From assembly GCA_009377755.1 (NCBI GenBank), contig WHTM01000017.1, positions 1 to 64,000 on the forward strand: 64,000 bases of DNA, written 5' to 3'. The position numbers were made by a program, and so were the translations under genes. This document shows positions 34,214-43,652 of this stretch, piece by piece. The DNA is from Hyphomicrobiales bacterium (lineage in GTDB: Bacteria > Pseudomonadota > Alphaproteobacteria > Rhizobiales > Xanthobacteraceae). The notes beneath the pieces are model-generated. The model made no database searches. It saw only the letters and a list, made by a program, of their open reading frames with translations, and had not been told where the DNA came from. How positions within the stretch are numbered: the stretch's first letter is position 1; every line of letters starts with the position of its first letter.

Positions 34214-34939
34214 CTAATCCAGGTAATCCGCGTAGCGCTCAACGTGATCGGCAAGGCCGAGCGCGTGATTGCGCACGAGGTCTTCGGCGCGCCCGGTGTC
34301 GCGCGCCTCCAAGGCCTCGATAATGTTCATGTGATCCCGGATCGAGCGGTCGGCGCGATCCTGCTCGCCGATGGTCTTCATGCGGATCATTCGCATGTGC
34401 GCGAACAGGTTCTCCGCCAGCCCGGTCAGCACTTCGTTGTGGCTCATCCGGATGATGGTCTGGTGGAACTCGATGTTGACCTCGGAGTACTCGTCGAGCC
34501 GGGCGTGTAACTTGCCGTTCTCGAATTTGGCGAACATCCGGCGCAGCGCGGCAATCTCCCCAGTCGTGGCGTTGGTCGTGATGAGCCGCGCCGCCATGCT
34601 TTCGAGCGCCGCCCAGGCAGTGATCATCTCGATCACCTCGCGCTTGGTCTTGCGCACGATGTAGATGCCGCGGCGCGGCACCGAACGGACGAAGCCCTCG
34701 CGTTCGAGCTGCGCCATCGCCTCGCGCACCGGCGTGCGGCTAATGCCGAATTCCTGGGCGAGTTGACGCTCGTCGAGCCGGATGTCCGAGCGGCTGCGAT
34801 AGATGTCCATAGACACGATTGCATCCTTCAAGGCGGCATAGGCCTGATGCTTGAAGCTCGGGCCGGCATCGATCGGCGCGATCACGGGGCGCAACCGTGC
34901 GCGCTCGGACTGGGCGGTTGCAGCGCGGGAGGTCGGCAT
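34214..34939 (-). CDS. GntR family (FCD) regulator of the oxalate genes
   Basis: About 241 residues: a winged helix ([30 protein letters not shown]) followed by an FCD ligand-binding domain with the metal-site pattern ([18 protein letters not shown] and later [13 protein letters not shown], with His residues). I chose the ATG at 34939; upstream in-frame ATGs lie across a palindromic operator. The gene is 26 bases upstream of oxc, so it probably heads the oxalate operon and controls it in response to oxalate or a CoA ester, as FCD regulators do with carboxylates. Confidence 0.85.
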   Translation of the reverse strand: MPTSRAATAQSERARLRPVIAPIDAGPSFKHQAYAALKDAIVSMDIYRSRSDIRLDERQLAQEFGISRTPVREAMAQLEREGFVRSVPRRGIYIVRKTKREVIEMITAWAALESMAARLITTNATTGEIAALRRMFAKFENGKLHARLDEYSEVNIEFHQTIIRMSHNEVLTGLAENLFAHMRMIRMKTIGEQDRADRSIRDHMNIIEALEARDTGRAEDLVRNHALGLADHVERYADYLD

Positions 34940-34974
34940 CACACAAACTCGCTGGGGTCTAGGACTCTGGTTCC

Positions 34975-34991
34975 TGGCATACATTATGCCA
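34975..34991. promoter_or_regulatory. Palindromic operator upstream of the GntR gene
   Basis: TGGCATACATTATGCCA has perfect 7-base arms and a 3-base centre, and lies 36 bases before the GntR start. It is a likely autoregulatory site. The half-site GGCATA recurs in front of tctC at 38375-38391. Confidence 0.65.
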
Positions 34992-35088
34992 CCACTCAAG
35001 CCATCTCGGAAAGTCGCGCCATAAAGCCGCGCCACTATGGGACAATTCGGCGTGTTCCTCCAGGTCGCGGGTATCCGGATCAGGTGGA

Positions 35089-36594
35089 TCAGGTCGTCAC
35101 CGGCCGCGGGCGCACCCGGGTCAACGCTTGGCTAATCAGCGGCCAGAACAGGGCAATCAGACCGAGCGCCATGATCGACCCGACCAACCAGTTCGACCAG
35201 AAGATGGTCAGACTGCCCTGGGAGGCCAACAGCGACTGCCGGAACGATTCCTCGGCCGCGTTGCCCAGCACGATCGCCAGCACCATCGGCGCGAGCGGGT
35301 AATTACACTTCTTCAGCAAATAGCCGAACACCCCGAATACCATCATCAGCATTACATCGAAGGTCGAGTTGTGCACCGTGTAGGCACCGATCGCGCAGAA
35401 CACCAGGATGACCGGAGCGATGATGCTGAACGGGATGCGCAGAATGGCGGCCAGCAGAGGCACGCAGGTGAGCACGATCAGCAGGCCGACGACGTTGCCG
35501 AGATACATGCTGGCGATCAGGCCCCAGACGAATTCCTTCTGCTCCACGAACAGCATCGGCCCGGGCTGCAGGCCCCAGATCAGCAGGCCACCGAGCAGCA
35601 CCGCCGCGGTCGGCGAGCCAGGCACGCCGAGCGCCAGCATGGGCAGCAGCGCCGAGGTGCCGGCCGCGTGCGCCGCCGTCTCCGGTGCCACCACGCCCTC
35701 GATCTCGCCGGTGCCAAACTTGTGCCCGTCCTTGGAAGCGCGCTTGGCGATGCCGTAGCTCATGAACGACGCTGGCGTCGCACCTGCCGGCGTCACGCCC
35801 ATCCAACAGCCGATGATGCAGGAGCGCAGCGACGTCATCCAATAGCGGGGGAGCTGCGCCCAGGTCTGGAACACGACCCTGGAATTGATCTTGGCGCTTC
35901 GGCCCTTGAAGCTCAGGCCTTCCTCCATGGTCAGCAGGATCTCGCCGATGCCGAACAGACCGATAACCGCGATCAGGAAATCAAAGCCGGTCAGGAGCTT
36001 CTCGAACCCGAACGTCAGGCGCAGTTGTCCGGTCATTTCGTCGAGGCCGACCGATGCCAAGGCGAAGCCGATCATCATCGCGGCCACGGTCTTGAACGGC
36101 GGCTCCTTGCTCATGCCGATGAAACTGCAGAACGCGAGGAAATATACGCCGAATTTTTCTGCAGGCCCAAATCGCAAGGCGAACGCCGCTACCAGCGGCG
36201 CCACCAGCGTGATCATGATCACGGCGAACAACGCTCCGACGAAGGAGGACGTGAAGGCAGCAGTCAGCGCCTCGCCGGCCTTCCCCTTTTGCGCCATGGG
36301 ATGGCCGTCGAAGGTGGTCGCCACCGACCACGGTTCACCAGGTATGTTGAACAGGACCGAGGTGATCGCCCCGCCAAACAGCGCCCCCCAGTAGATGCAG
36401 GAGAGCATGATGATCGCCGAGGTCGGCGACATTGAGAAGGTCAGCGGCAGCAGGATCGCAACGCCGTTCGCCCCACCAAGGCCCGGCAGCACGCCGATGA
36501 TAACGCCAAGCAGAATGCCGACCACCATCACCATGATGTTGAACGGCTGCAACACCACGGCAAAGCCGTTAAACAGATTTGCGATTTCTTCCAT
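35089..36594 (-). CDS. tctA: TTT transporter large permease
   Basis: A 501-residue membrane protein with about twelve helices, typical of TctA. The family signature VLPGLGGANGVAILLPLTF is near residue 35, and GALFGGAITSVLFNIPGEPWS follows. It forms a secondary, cation-driven carboxylate importer with TctB and the periplasmic receptor TctC. The gene order tctC-tctB-tctA is complete here. It lies between the receptor genes and the GntR-oxalate genes, all on the minus strand. Confidence 0.93.
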   Translation of the reverse strand: MEEIANLFNGFAVVLQPFNIMVMVVGILLGVIIGVLPGLGGANGVAILLPLTFSMSPTSAIIMLSCIYWGALFGGAITSVLFNIPGEPWSVATTFDGHPMAQKGKAGEALTAAFTSSFVGALFAVIMITLVAPLVAAFALRFGPAEKFGVYFLAFCSFIGMSKEPPFKTVAAMMIGFALASVGLDEMTGQLRLTFGFEKLLTGFDFLIAVIGLFGIGEILLTMEEGLSFKGRSAKINSRVVFQTWAQLPRYWMTSLRSCIIGCWMGVTPAGATPASFMSYGIAKRASKDGHKFGTGEIEGVVAPETAAHAAGTSALLPMLALGVPGSPTAAVLLGGLLIWGLQPGPMLFVEQKEFVWGLIASMYLGNVVGLLIVLTCVPLLAAILRIPFSIIAPVILVFCAIGAYTVHNSTFDVMLMMVFGVFGYLLKKCNYPLAPMVLAIVLGNAAEESFRQSLLASQGSLTIFWSNWLVGSIMALGLIALFWPLISQALTRVRPRPVTT

Positions 36595-36657
36595 GTTCTT
36601 GCGTTCCGCGACCGACTCCGTTCAGGCGCCAGTCTGCCTCCCTTGCCCTGCCAGCGG

Positions 36658-37161
36658 TCAAAAACCCAGCAACTCCTCGATCAGCCCCTTTGGCAGGGGC
36701 ACGAGGAACCATCGTTCGAAGACGATGAACGTCGCCACCGGAACCCCGGCGGCGACCGGCAGCACCATGCTCCAGCCGTAACGGCCGAGCCATTTCATGA
36801 AAACTGCGATGAGCAGCGCCGAGGAGACGTAGATGCCGATCCAGGGGACCAGCGCCACATAGACGGTCGACGGAACGACCACCGACACGACCTGCCGAAT
36901 TTGGCCCCACTCGGCGAACAACCGGCCTCCCGCTCCGTCCGACCAGGACTGCCAGAAATTCACGATGCTGGCGCCGAGAATAAACAAGCCGATATAGAAC
37001 GGGAAGAAGCCGGCGCGCGGCCCGTCGAAGTCCCAGTTGAAGCCGACGCTCATGCTGCCGCCGATCACGATCAAGGCGAACACGATCATGAGACCGGCCA
37101 TGCCCAGCTCCACGAGCCGGTGCGAGGGACCGGTTGAAACCTTCTGCTGACTTTCGCTCAT
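36658..37161 (-). CDS. tctB: TTT transporter small permease
   Basis: A 167-residue protein with four predicted membrane helices (LGMAGLMIVFALIVIGGSM, GFFPFYIGLFILGASIVNF, VYVALVPWIGIYVSSALLIAVF, WSMVLPVAAGVPVATFIVF), typical for TctB. It lies between tctA and tctC in the expected order. Confidence 0.88.
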   Translation of the reverse strand: MSESQQKVSTGPSHRLVELGMAGLMIVFALIVIGGSMSVGFNWDFDGPRAGFFPFYIGLFILGASIVNFWQSWSDGAGGRLFAEWGQIRQVVSVVVPSTVYVALVPWIGIYVSSALLIAVFMKWLGRYGWSMVLPVAAGVPVATFIVFERWFLVPLPKGLIEELLGF

Positions 37162-37234
37162 ACTTTGCTTTGCCCATTACGCGCAAGCGGCCGTCGGCGG
37201 AGCGAACTCCGCCGACGGCGCGCGGTGTCATTGG

Positions 37235-38248
37235 TTACTTCTTGGCGAGGAAGCCCGCTTCCTTCATCAGCTCTTCGTGGCGCTTCTCTTCCCTGGCGAC
37301 CCAGTCGGTGTACTCCTTGCCGGTCATGAAGGTCTGATTGAACGCACCATCGCTCATCAGCTTCTTCCATTCCGGCGTCTCACGCACCTTCTGGAACAGC
37401 CCGACATAGTAGTCGATCTGATCCTTGGTCGCGCCCGGGGTCATGAAGATGCCGCGCAGCATCAGGTAGGCCATGTCCAGCCCCTGCGACTTGCAGGTCG
37501 GAATGCTGCTCCAGGACATGTCACCGGCGAGCTTGTCGGTGTACACGAGCTTCTTCTCGTCGAACACGCAGAGCGGCCGCAGCTTGCCACCGCGCCAATG
37601 CGACAGCGCCTCGTTCGGATTGTTCACGGTCGAGTCGGCGTGATTGCCAACGAGCTGCACCGCCACCGCGCCGCCGCCGCGCTGCGGAATGTAGATGAAC
37701 TTGGCGCCGGTGCTCTTTTCGATCGCGACCGTGATGATCTGGTCTTCCTGCTTCGAGCCGGTGCCGGCCATCTTGAAGGTGCCGTTCGCCTTCTTCGCCG
37801 CGTCAACGAATTCCTTGACGTTCTTGTACGGCTTCTCGGCATTGACCCAGAGCACGAACTCGTCGAGCGCCAGCATCGCAACCGGAGTGAGGTCCTTCCA
37901 GTTGAACGGAATGCCGGTTGCGAGCGGCGTGGTGAACAGGTTCGATAAAGTGATAATGATCTTGTGCGGATTGCCCTTCGAGTTCTTGACGTCGAGGAAG
38001 CCTTCGCCGCCGGCGCCGCCGGACTTGTTGATCACCACCATCGGCTGCTTCATCAGATTGTGCTTGGCGACGATGCCCTGGACGGTGCGCGCCATGATGT
38101 CGGCGCCGCCGCCGGTCCCCGCTGGAATTATGAATTCCACGGGACGCGAGGGCTCCCACGCCGCGGCAACTGGTACCGCAGCGTACAACGGCGCAAGCGC
38201 GAACGCGCTAAGCACCACGAAATTGCAGAACTTGGTCTTTCTCGACAT
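37235..38248 (-). CDS. tctC: TTT transporter periplasmic receptor
   Basis: A 337-residue Bug-type receptor with a signal peptide cut near AVPVAAAW. The ligand loop region is RPVEFIIPAGTGGGADIMARTVQGI, and the C-terminal lobe carries LMSDGAFNQTFMTGKEYTDW. It starts with ATG preceded by GGGAGG. Being encoded with tctBA and next to the oxalate regulator, it may capture oxalate or another small carboxylate, but the ligand is not shown by sequence. A candidate regulatory site with GGCATA half-sites lies 127 bases upstream. Confidence 0.9.
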   Translation of the reverse strand: MSRKTKFCNFVVLSAFALAPLYAAVPVAAAWEPSRPVEFIIPAGTGGGADIMARTVQGIVAKHNLMKQPMVVINKSGGAGGEGFLDVKNSKGNPHKIIITLSNLFTTPLATGIPFNWKDLTPVAMLALDEFVLWVNAEKPYKNVKEFVDAAKKANGTFKMAGTGSKQEDQIITVAIEKSTGAKFIYIPQRGGGAVAVQLVGNHADSTVNNPNEALSHWRGGKLRPLCVFDEKKLVYTDKLAGDMSWSSIPTCKSQGLDMAYLMLRGIFMTPGATKDQIDYYVGLFQKVRETPEWKKLMSDGAFNQTFMTGKEYTDWVAREEKRHEELMKEAGFLAKK

Positions 38249-38374
38249 AGCATTTACCTCCCTAGAAGCCCCCATTCGGGTGACTTTATCTGTCCCCAAA
38301 AGGATCAGCGGCGCATCAAGACAGACGAACACTCGAAACGCGCCGTCATTTCATCACGTCGGATCATCCGAACA

Positions 38375-38391
38375 TATGCCGAATAGGCATA
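38375..38391. promoter_or_regulatory. Inverted repeat upstream of tctC
   Basis: TATGCC-GAATA-GGCATA is an everted arrangement of the same half-site as the GntR operator at 34975-34991 (GGCATA-CAT-TATGCC within it). It lies 127 bases upstream of tctC and may link the transporter to the oxalate regulator. Confidence 0.4.
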
Positions 38392-38421
38392 GCAGGCGAG
38401 ACTTACTGCCGCACCCGTCCA

Positions 38422-38607
38422 TCATCCTTCATCCTTCTCGCAGGATTTTATTGTGCAGCGCGGGAAAGTCGCGAGCCGCGCGAGCAGTCGCATTGGGTTG
38501 GCGTTCTGATCGGCCTCGGCCCAACCGGCAAGCGGCAACGCCTCACGATTGTAGGTCACCGGCACCCAGGCGTCATCGCCCCAGCGATAGGCCCGCCGTT
38601 CGGGCAT
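38422..38607 (-). CDS. Short hypothetical reading frame, doubtful
   Basis: Encodes 61 residues beginning MPERRAYRWGDDAWVPVTYN. Composition looks protein-like, but there is no ribosome binding site and no recognised domain. It could be a remnant of a longer gene. Confidence 0.25.
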   Translation of the reverse strand: MPERRAYRWGDDAWVPVTYNREALPLAGWAEADQNANPMRLLARLATFPRCTIKSCEKDEG

Positions 38608-38841
38608 TCGAGATCGCGGGCCAAGCCCCCCGTCCGGTCATTCCTTTGAATCAGCCATCCGGCGACCCGCCCGGGTCGAGCGTCAATGGTCGACCCCGGT
38701 CTGCCGAGACGACATCGGGAATCGCGCGTCTAGACGAGCGCTTCCAAAGTTCGAATCATATGGCGACACTCGGAATTCCAGCATTTTCCTCTCAAAAGCG
38801 GGACTGTCCAATTGAGAGGTTTCATGGAATCGATGGTCTAG

Positions 38842-38870
38842 TTGCAAATCAATCGCAAGAAAGATTGACA
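38842..38870 (+). promoter_or_regulatory. Candidate metal-regulator site and -35 box of the sit operon
   Basis: At 38842-38858 a 17-base imperfect dyad starts with TTGC and ends with GCAA (TTGCAAATCAATCGCAA), resembling Fur/Mur-type boxes of alphaproteobacteria. TTGACA, a perfect -35 hexamer, follows at 38865-38870, about 100 bases before the sitA start. The -10 box is not obvious. Confidence 0.4.
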
Positions 38871-38970
38871 CGGTCATGAGTAAAGCGCACATCTCTTGCG
38901 AGTAATTCGCATTTGCAGAATACGCAGCTGGCTTTCCCGGCCAGCCCGCATCAACGTGAAGGAGGATTCC

Positions 38971-39894
38971 GTGCGATTGCCCCGCCTTGGACGTGTATTG
39001 ATCAGCGGCCTGACGGCACTCGTCGCTGTTTCCATCCTGCAAGGCACGGCGCTGGCGCAGGGGTCGCAAGCGCGCACGCCATTCCGCCTGGTGACGACGT
39101 TCACGGTTCTCCAGGACATCGCGCAAAACGTTGCCGGCACGTCCGCCGTGGTCGAATCAATCACCAAGCCCGGCGCCGAGATTCACGATTACCAGCCAAC
39201 GCCGCTCGACATCGTCAAGGCGCAAAAAGCCAATTTGGTGCTGTGGAACGGCTTCAACCTCGAGCGCTGGTTCGAGAGGTTTTTTCAGAACGTCAAGAAT
39301 GTGCCGAGCATCGTGTTGACCGACGACATCGAGCCGATGGGAATCGCCGAGGGTCCTTATTCCGGCAAGCCGAACCCGCATGCCTGGATGTCGCCAACCA
39401 ATGCACTGGTTTATGTGGAGAACATCCGCAAGGCGCTAGTGAAATACGACCCCAGCAATGCCGACGCCTACAATCGCAACGCTGCGGCCTATGCGGCCAA
39501 GATCCGCGCGCTCGACGCGCCGCTGCGCGCACGTCTGGCGGTGATTCCTGCGTCCCAGCGCTGGCTGGTCACCAGCGAAGGCGCCTTCAGCTACCTGGCG
39601 CGGGACTATGCCATGCGCGAGGCCTATCTCTGGCCGATCAACGCCGACGAGCAAGGGACGCCGCAGCAGGTGCGCAAGGTGATCGACCTCGTGCGCAAGA
39701 ATGAGATTCCTGTCGTGTTCAGCGAGAGCACCATTTCGGATCGCGCCGCCAAGCAGGTGGCGCGCGAGACCGGCGCCCGCTACGGTGGCGTGCTTTATGT
39801 CGACTCGCTCAGCGCCGCGGGCGGTCCGGTGCCCACCTATCTCGATCTCTTGCGGGCGACCGTCGACACCATCGCCAAAGGGTTCGGCAGGTGA
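38971..39894 (+). CDS. sitA: Manganese/iron ABC transporter substrate-binding protein
   Basis: A 307-residue cluster-9 metal-binding lipoprotein-like receptor with a signal peptide ending near GTALAQ. Candidate metal ligands are His in [10 protein letters not shown], His in NPHAWMSP, Glu in [15 protein letters not shown] and Asp in LYVDSLS, the His-His-Glu-Asp set of Mn/Fe rather than Zn binders; no His-rich loop is present. GTG is chosen as start because AAGGAGG lies at 38959-38965. It is the first of four tightly coupled genes. Confidence 0.88.
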   Translation: MRLPRLGRVLISGLTALVAVSILQGTALAQGSQARTPFRLVTTFTVLQDIAQNVAGTSAVVESITKPGAEIHDYQPTPLDIVKAQKANLVLWNGFNLERWFERFFQNVKNVPSIVLTDDIEPMGIAEGPYSGKPNPHAWMSPTNALVYVENIRKALVKYDPSNADAYNRNAAAYAAKIRALDAPLRARLAVIPASQRWLVTSEGAFSYLARDYAMREAYLWPINADEQGTPQQVRKVIDLVRKNEIPVVFSESTISDRAAKQVARETGARYGGVLYVDSLSAAGGPVPTYLDLLRATVDTIAKGFGR

Positions 39895-40811
39895 ACATGC
39901 TCACACAGCCGACGCGGGTAGAGTTGAACCCGGCGTCGGCACTCGTCGCCGGCATCTCGGTGCACGGCCTGACGGTGACCTACAACAACGGCTTCACCGC
40001 CGTGCGCGACGCAACCTTCGACCTCGAGCCCGGCACGATCTGCGCGCTGGTCGGGGTCAACGGCAGCGGCAAGTCGACGATCTTCAAGGCCATCATGGGA
40101 TTCGTGCGTCCGTCCGCCGGCGAGGTGCGCCTGTGCGGCCGGCCGGTCGAGGAGGCGCTGAAGCGCAACATTGTCGCCTATGTGCCGCAGAGCGAGGACG
40201 TCGACTGGAACTTCCCGGTGCTGGTCGAAGACGTGGTGATGATGGGCCGCTACGGGCACATGAACTTCCTGCGCATGCCCTCGCGCGCCGACCGCTACAA
40301 GATCGATGAGGCGCTGGAACGGGTCGGCATGAGCGCCTACCGGTCGCGGCAGATCGGCGAGCTGAGCGGTGGGCAGAAGAAGCGCGTCTTCCTGGCACGC
40401 TCGCTGGCGCAGGAAGGCCGCATCATCCTGCTCGATGAGCCGTTCACCGGGGTCGACGTCAAGACCGAGGCGGCGATCATCGGCCTGCTGCGCGAGCTGC
40501 GCGCCGCCGGGCATTTGATGCTGGTGTCGACCCACAATCTCGGCAGCGTTCCCGACTTCTGCGACGAGGTGGTGCTGATCAACCGGACCGTGCTCGCCGC
40601 GGGCCCGACCGCCGAAGTGTTCACCCAGGTCAACCTAGAGCGCGCCTTCGGCGGCGTGCTGCGCAACTTCAGCATGGGCGGGACGGCGCTGCACGACGAC
40701 GCGGACAGCCGACGCCTCACCGTGCTCACCGACGATGAAAGGCCATTGGTTCTGTACGGCGATCAGCCGGGCGTGCGCGACGCATCGAACGCCCGGCCAC
40801 CGGCGAAGTGA
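39891..40811 (+). CDS. sitB: Manganese/iron ABC transporter ATPase
   Basis: A 306-residue ABC ATPase with Walker [11 protein letters not shown]-loop in [12 protein letters not shown], signature LSGGQKKRV and Walker [13 protein letters not shown]. The [22 protein letters not shown] block is typical of Mn/Zn importers. Its GTG start overlaps the sitA stop by four bases. The C-terminal 50 residues extend beyond the usual ATPase. Confidence 0.92.
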   Translation: MNMLTQPTRVELNPASALVAGISVHGLTVTYNNGFTAVRDATFDLEPGTICALVGVNGSGKSTIFKAIMGFVRPSAGEVRLCGRPVEEALKRNIVAYVPQSEDVDWNFPVLVEDVVMMGRYGHMNFLRMPSRADRYKIDEALERVGMSAYRSRQIGELSGGQKKRVFLARSLAQEGRIILLDEPFTGVDVKTEAAIIGLLRELRAAGHLMLVSTHNLGSVPDFCDEVVLINRTVLAAGPTAEVFTQVNLERAFGGVLRNFSMGGTALHDDADSRRLTVLTDDERPLVLYGDQPGVRDASNARPPAK

Positions 40812-41677
40812 CAGTCATGATCGCCGAACTGCTGGTTCCGTTCAGCTACGAGTACATGCTGAAGGCCATGTGGGTCAGTGCGCTGGTCGGCGCGGTGTGC
40901 GCGTTTCTCTCGGCCTATCTCATGCTCAAGGGCTGGTCGCTGATGGGCGACGCGCTCGCCCATTCGATCGTGCCCGGCGTCGCCGGCGCCTACATCCTCG
41001 GCATTCCGTTCGCGTTCGGCGCATTCTTCGCCGGCATCCTGGCATCGGTCAGCATGGGCTTCGTCAAGCAGCACACGCGGCTGCGCGAGGACGCGGTCAT
41101 CGGCCTGGTCTTCACCTCGCTGTTCGCGCTCGGGTTGTTGATGGCCTCGATCTGGCCGATGTCGGTCAGCGTGCAGACCATCGTGCTCGGCAACATCCTC
41201 GCCATCTCCAACGAGGACGTGGTCCAGGTCGCGATCATCGCAGGCGTCTCGCTCGCGGTACTGGCGCTGAAGTGGAAGGACCTGATGGTCACCTTCTTCG
41301 ACGAGAGCCACGCGCGCAGCATGGGGCTCAACACGGTGTTCCTGAAGGGGCTTTTCTTCACGCTCTTGAGCGCCTGCACAGTGGCGGCGCTGCAGACCGT
41401 CGGTGCGTGCCTCGTCATCGCCATGGTGGTGACGCCGGGAGCAACCGCCTATCTGCTGACCGACCGGTTCGGTCGATTGATCGTCATCAGCATCGCCATC
41501 GGCGCGATCACCAGCTTCGTCGGCGCGTACATCAGCTACTTCATCGACGGCGCGACCGGTGGGGTGATCGTCACGCTGCAGACCCTATTGTTCCTGGTGG
41601 CATTCTACCTGGCGCCCAAGCATGGCGTGCTGGCGGCGCGTCGCCGGCGCATGGAACTGGCGGGAGCGGAAGCATGA
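40808..41677 (+). CDS. sitC: Manganese/iron ABC transporter permease
   Basis: A 289-residue ABC-3 family permease with about eight membrane helices. The conserved [25 protein letters not shown] block is at about residues 38-62. Its GTG start overlaps the ATPase stop by four bases; ATG at 40817 is an alternative. It is clearly paralogous to the next permease and would form a heterodimeric channel with it. Confidence 0.9.
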   Translation: MTVMIAELLVPFSYEYMLKAMWVSALVGAVCAFLSAYLMLKGWSLMGDALAHSIVPGVAGAYILGIPFAFGAFFAGILASVSMGFVKQHTRLREDAVIGLVFTSLFALGLLMASIWPMSVSVQTIVLGNILAISNEDVVQVAIIAGVSLAVLALKWKDLMVTFFDESHARSMGLNTVFLKGLFFTLLSACTVAALQTVGACLVIAMVVTPGATAYLLTDRFGRLIVISIAIGAITSFVGAYISYFIDGATGGVIVTLQTLLFLVAFYLAPKHGVLAARRRRMELAGAEA

Positions 41678-42567
41678 TATCCATGCTCGACTGGATCACG
41701 GTTCCCCTGAGCTACCCGTTCATGCAGCGAGCGCTGATCGTCTCCCTGATGGTCGGCGCCGTATCCGCGGTGCTGTCCTGCTACCTTGTCCTGAAGGGCT
41801 GGTCGCTGATGGGCGACGCCATCTCGCACGCGGTGCTGCCCGGCATCGTCATCGCGTTCGTGCTCGGCATTCCGCTGGCGGTCGGCGCCTTCGCCGGCGG
41901 TCTCTCTTGCGCGCTGCTGACCGGCTACCTGAAGGAGAACAGCCGCGTGAAGGAGGACACGGTCATGGGCATCGTGTTTTCCGGCATGTTCGGTTTCGGC
42001 CTGGTGATCTTCACCAAGATCGAGACCGACCAGCACCTCAGCCACATCCTGTTCGGCAACGTGCTGGGCGTGACAGTCCGCGACCTCGTCGAGACCGCGA
42101 TCATCGCCGGGGCGACGCTCGCCATCGTGCTGGTGAAGCGCCGCGACTTCCTCTTGTATTGCTTCGATCCGAACCACGCCCGGTCGATCGGATTGCCGGT
42201 GCGCGTGCTGCATTACGGCTTGCTGATCCTGCTGTCGCTGACCATCGTCGCGTCGCTCAAGGCGGTGGGCATCATCCTGGTGATCGCCATGCTGGTGGCA
42301 CCCGGGGCGATCGCCTACCTGCTGACGGACAGCTTCGAGCGCATGCTCGTGATCGCCACCGCGGCGGCGACCGGGTCGAGTGCGGTCGGCACCATCGCCA
42401 GCTTCCACATCGACGGGGCCACCGGCGCCTGCATCGTGCTGGTGCAGATGCTCGTGTTCATCCTGGCATTCCTGTTCGCGCCCAAGCGCGGCCTCCTCGC
42501 GGTGCGCGCCCGCCGTCAAGCCGACGCAGGCGCTGGACCGGCGACGGAGACGCCGGGCCACCGCTGA
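41674..42567 (+). CDS. sitD: Manganese/iron ABC transporter permease, second subunit
   Basis: A 297-residue ABC-3 permease containing [21 protein letters not shown], paralogous to sitC. Its ATG overlaps the sitC stop (ATGA). The four coupled genes make a complete SitABCD/YfeABCD-type importer. Confidence 0.9.
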   Translation: MISMLDWITVPLSYPFMQRALIVSLMVGAVSAVLSCYLVLKGWSLMGDAISHAVLPGIVIAFVLGIPLAVGAFAGGLSCALLTGYLKENSRVKEDTVMGIVFSGMFGFGLVIFTKIETDQHLSHILFGNVLGVTVRDLVETAIIAGATLAIVLVKRRDFLLYCFDPNHARSIGLPVRVLHYGLLILLSLTIVASLKAVGIILVIAMLVAPGAIAYLLTDSFERMLVIATAAATGSSAVGTIASFHIDGATGACIVLVQMLVFILAFLFAPKRGLLAVRARRQADAGAGPATETPGHR

Positions 42568-42649
42568 CGTCGCTCGGACTCTGTGCCGGAAACGCGATTC
42601 GTTCGGACACCTCGATGCCGCTGCCGTTCGCCAAGCCGACGCGGCGTGC

Positions 42650-43552
42650 CTAGGCCGCATCCGTACCGCGTTGTTCGATGAGATCAAGCGCTGATCGGAG
42701 CCGCCCTCCCGCCCGATCGATCAGTCGTGCACCATCCTCCACGCTGCAGCCATGCAGCAACATCACGGCGAGCTTGACGCTGCCGTGTGCTCGCCGCAAG
42801 GCGTCGCGCGCTGTGTCGCGGCTGCTGCCGGTTAGCCGGACCAACATATCCTCGCTGCGCCGAACGAGCTTCTGGTTGACGGCCTGCACGTCGACCATCA
42901 GCCCTTCATAGACGCGGCCCAGCAAGATCATGAGCAGGGTGGACAGCAGGTTCAGCGCGATCTTTTGCGCGGTTCCGGCTTTCATGCGAGTCGAGCCGGC
43001 TATCGGCTCGGCCCCGGTATCGAGCCAGATCGGATGGTCGGCCTCCTCGAGAAGAGGCGTGCCGCGATTGTTCGCAATCCCGATCGTCAGCGCCCCTCTC
43101 CGCTTCGCCTCGCGCAGGCACGCCAGGGTGAACGGCGTGGTTCCGCTGGCCGCCACTGCGATGACCACATCCTTGCGGTCGATCACGTGCTGCCGCACGA
43201 GGCGCTCCGCCCTCTCGACTTCGTCCTCGGCGCCTTCGACAGACCTGACCAGGGCCTCCCTGCCGCCGGCCATCAGCAGCACCAGCCGATGCTCGGGCCA
43301 ACTGAACGTCGGCATCAGTTCGGCACCGTCCTGAACCGCCAAACGGCCCGACGTACCGGCGCCGACGTAGACCAATCGCCCGCGATACCGAATCCGCGCC
43401 TCCATGGCGAGCGCCGCGCGCTCCAGGAACGGCCGGGCAGCGCGGGTCGCCGCAACGGCAGCGAACTGAGCCTCGATCATCGCATCGAGGATCTCGCCGG
43501 GATCCCAGAGGTCCAAGCCGGCATAGCGGGGACTGGCGCGTTCGGTATCCAT
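42650..43552 (-). CDS. murQ: N-acetylmuramic acid 6-phosphate etherase
   Basis: A 300-residue SIS-domain enzyme that removes lactate from MurNAc-6-phosphate, giving GlcNAc-6-phosphate in peptidoglycan recycling. Signatures are VGAGTSGRLAVQDGAELMPTF, with a catalytic-type Glu, VEGAEDEVERAE with the second, and AVAASGTTPFT. ATG at 43552 is chosen over TTG at 43564. It is transcribed divergently from the amino-sugar genes starting at 43653, and its product feeds NagA. Confidence 0.92.
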   Translation of the reverse strand: MDTERASPRYAGLDLWDPGEILDAMIEAQFAAVAATRAARPFLERAALAMEARIRYRGRLVYVGAGTSGRLAVQDGAELMPTFSWPEHRLVLLMAGGREALVRSVEGAEDEVERAERLVRQHVIDRKDVVIAVAASGTTPFTLACLREAKRRGALTIGIANNRGTPLLEEADHPIWLDTGAEPIAGSTRMKAGTAQKIALNLLSTLLMILLGRVYEGLMVDVQAVNQKLVRRSEDMLVRLTGSSRDTARDALRRAHGSVKLAVMLLHGCSVEDGARLIDRAGGRLRSALDLIEQRGTDAA

Positions 43553-43652
43553 AAAGCCTGGCAACCCCGATGACCTGTTGAACAGTAACGTGTTCGATCC
43601 GAAATCGTTCTCACGCGTTTATCTATCTAGAGATTGTGCGGAAAGGACGACA

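Larger units (their letters stand above)
38249..38970. other. 722-bp intergenic region between tctC and sitA
   Basis: No established gene is seen. The region holds an inverted repeat at 38375-38391 in front of tctC, one short minus-strand reading frame at 38422-38607, and a dyad plus TTGACA box close to sitA. The part from about 38720 to 38960 is AT-richer and is probably the sit promoter region. Confidence 0.5.
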
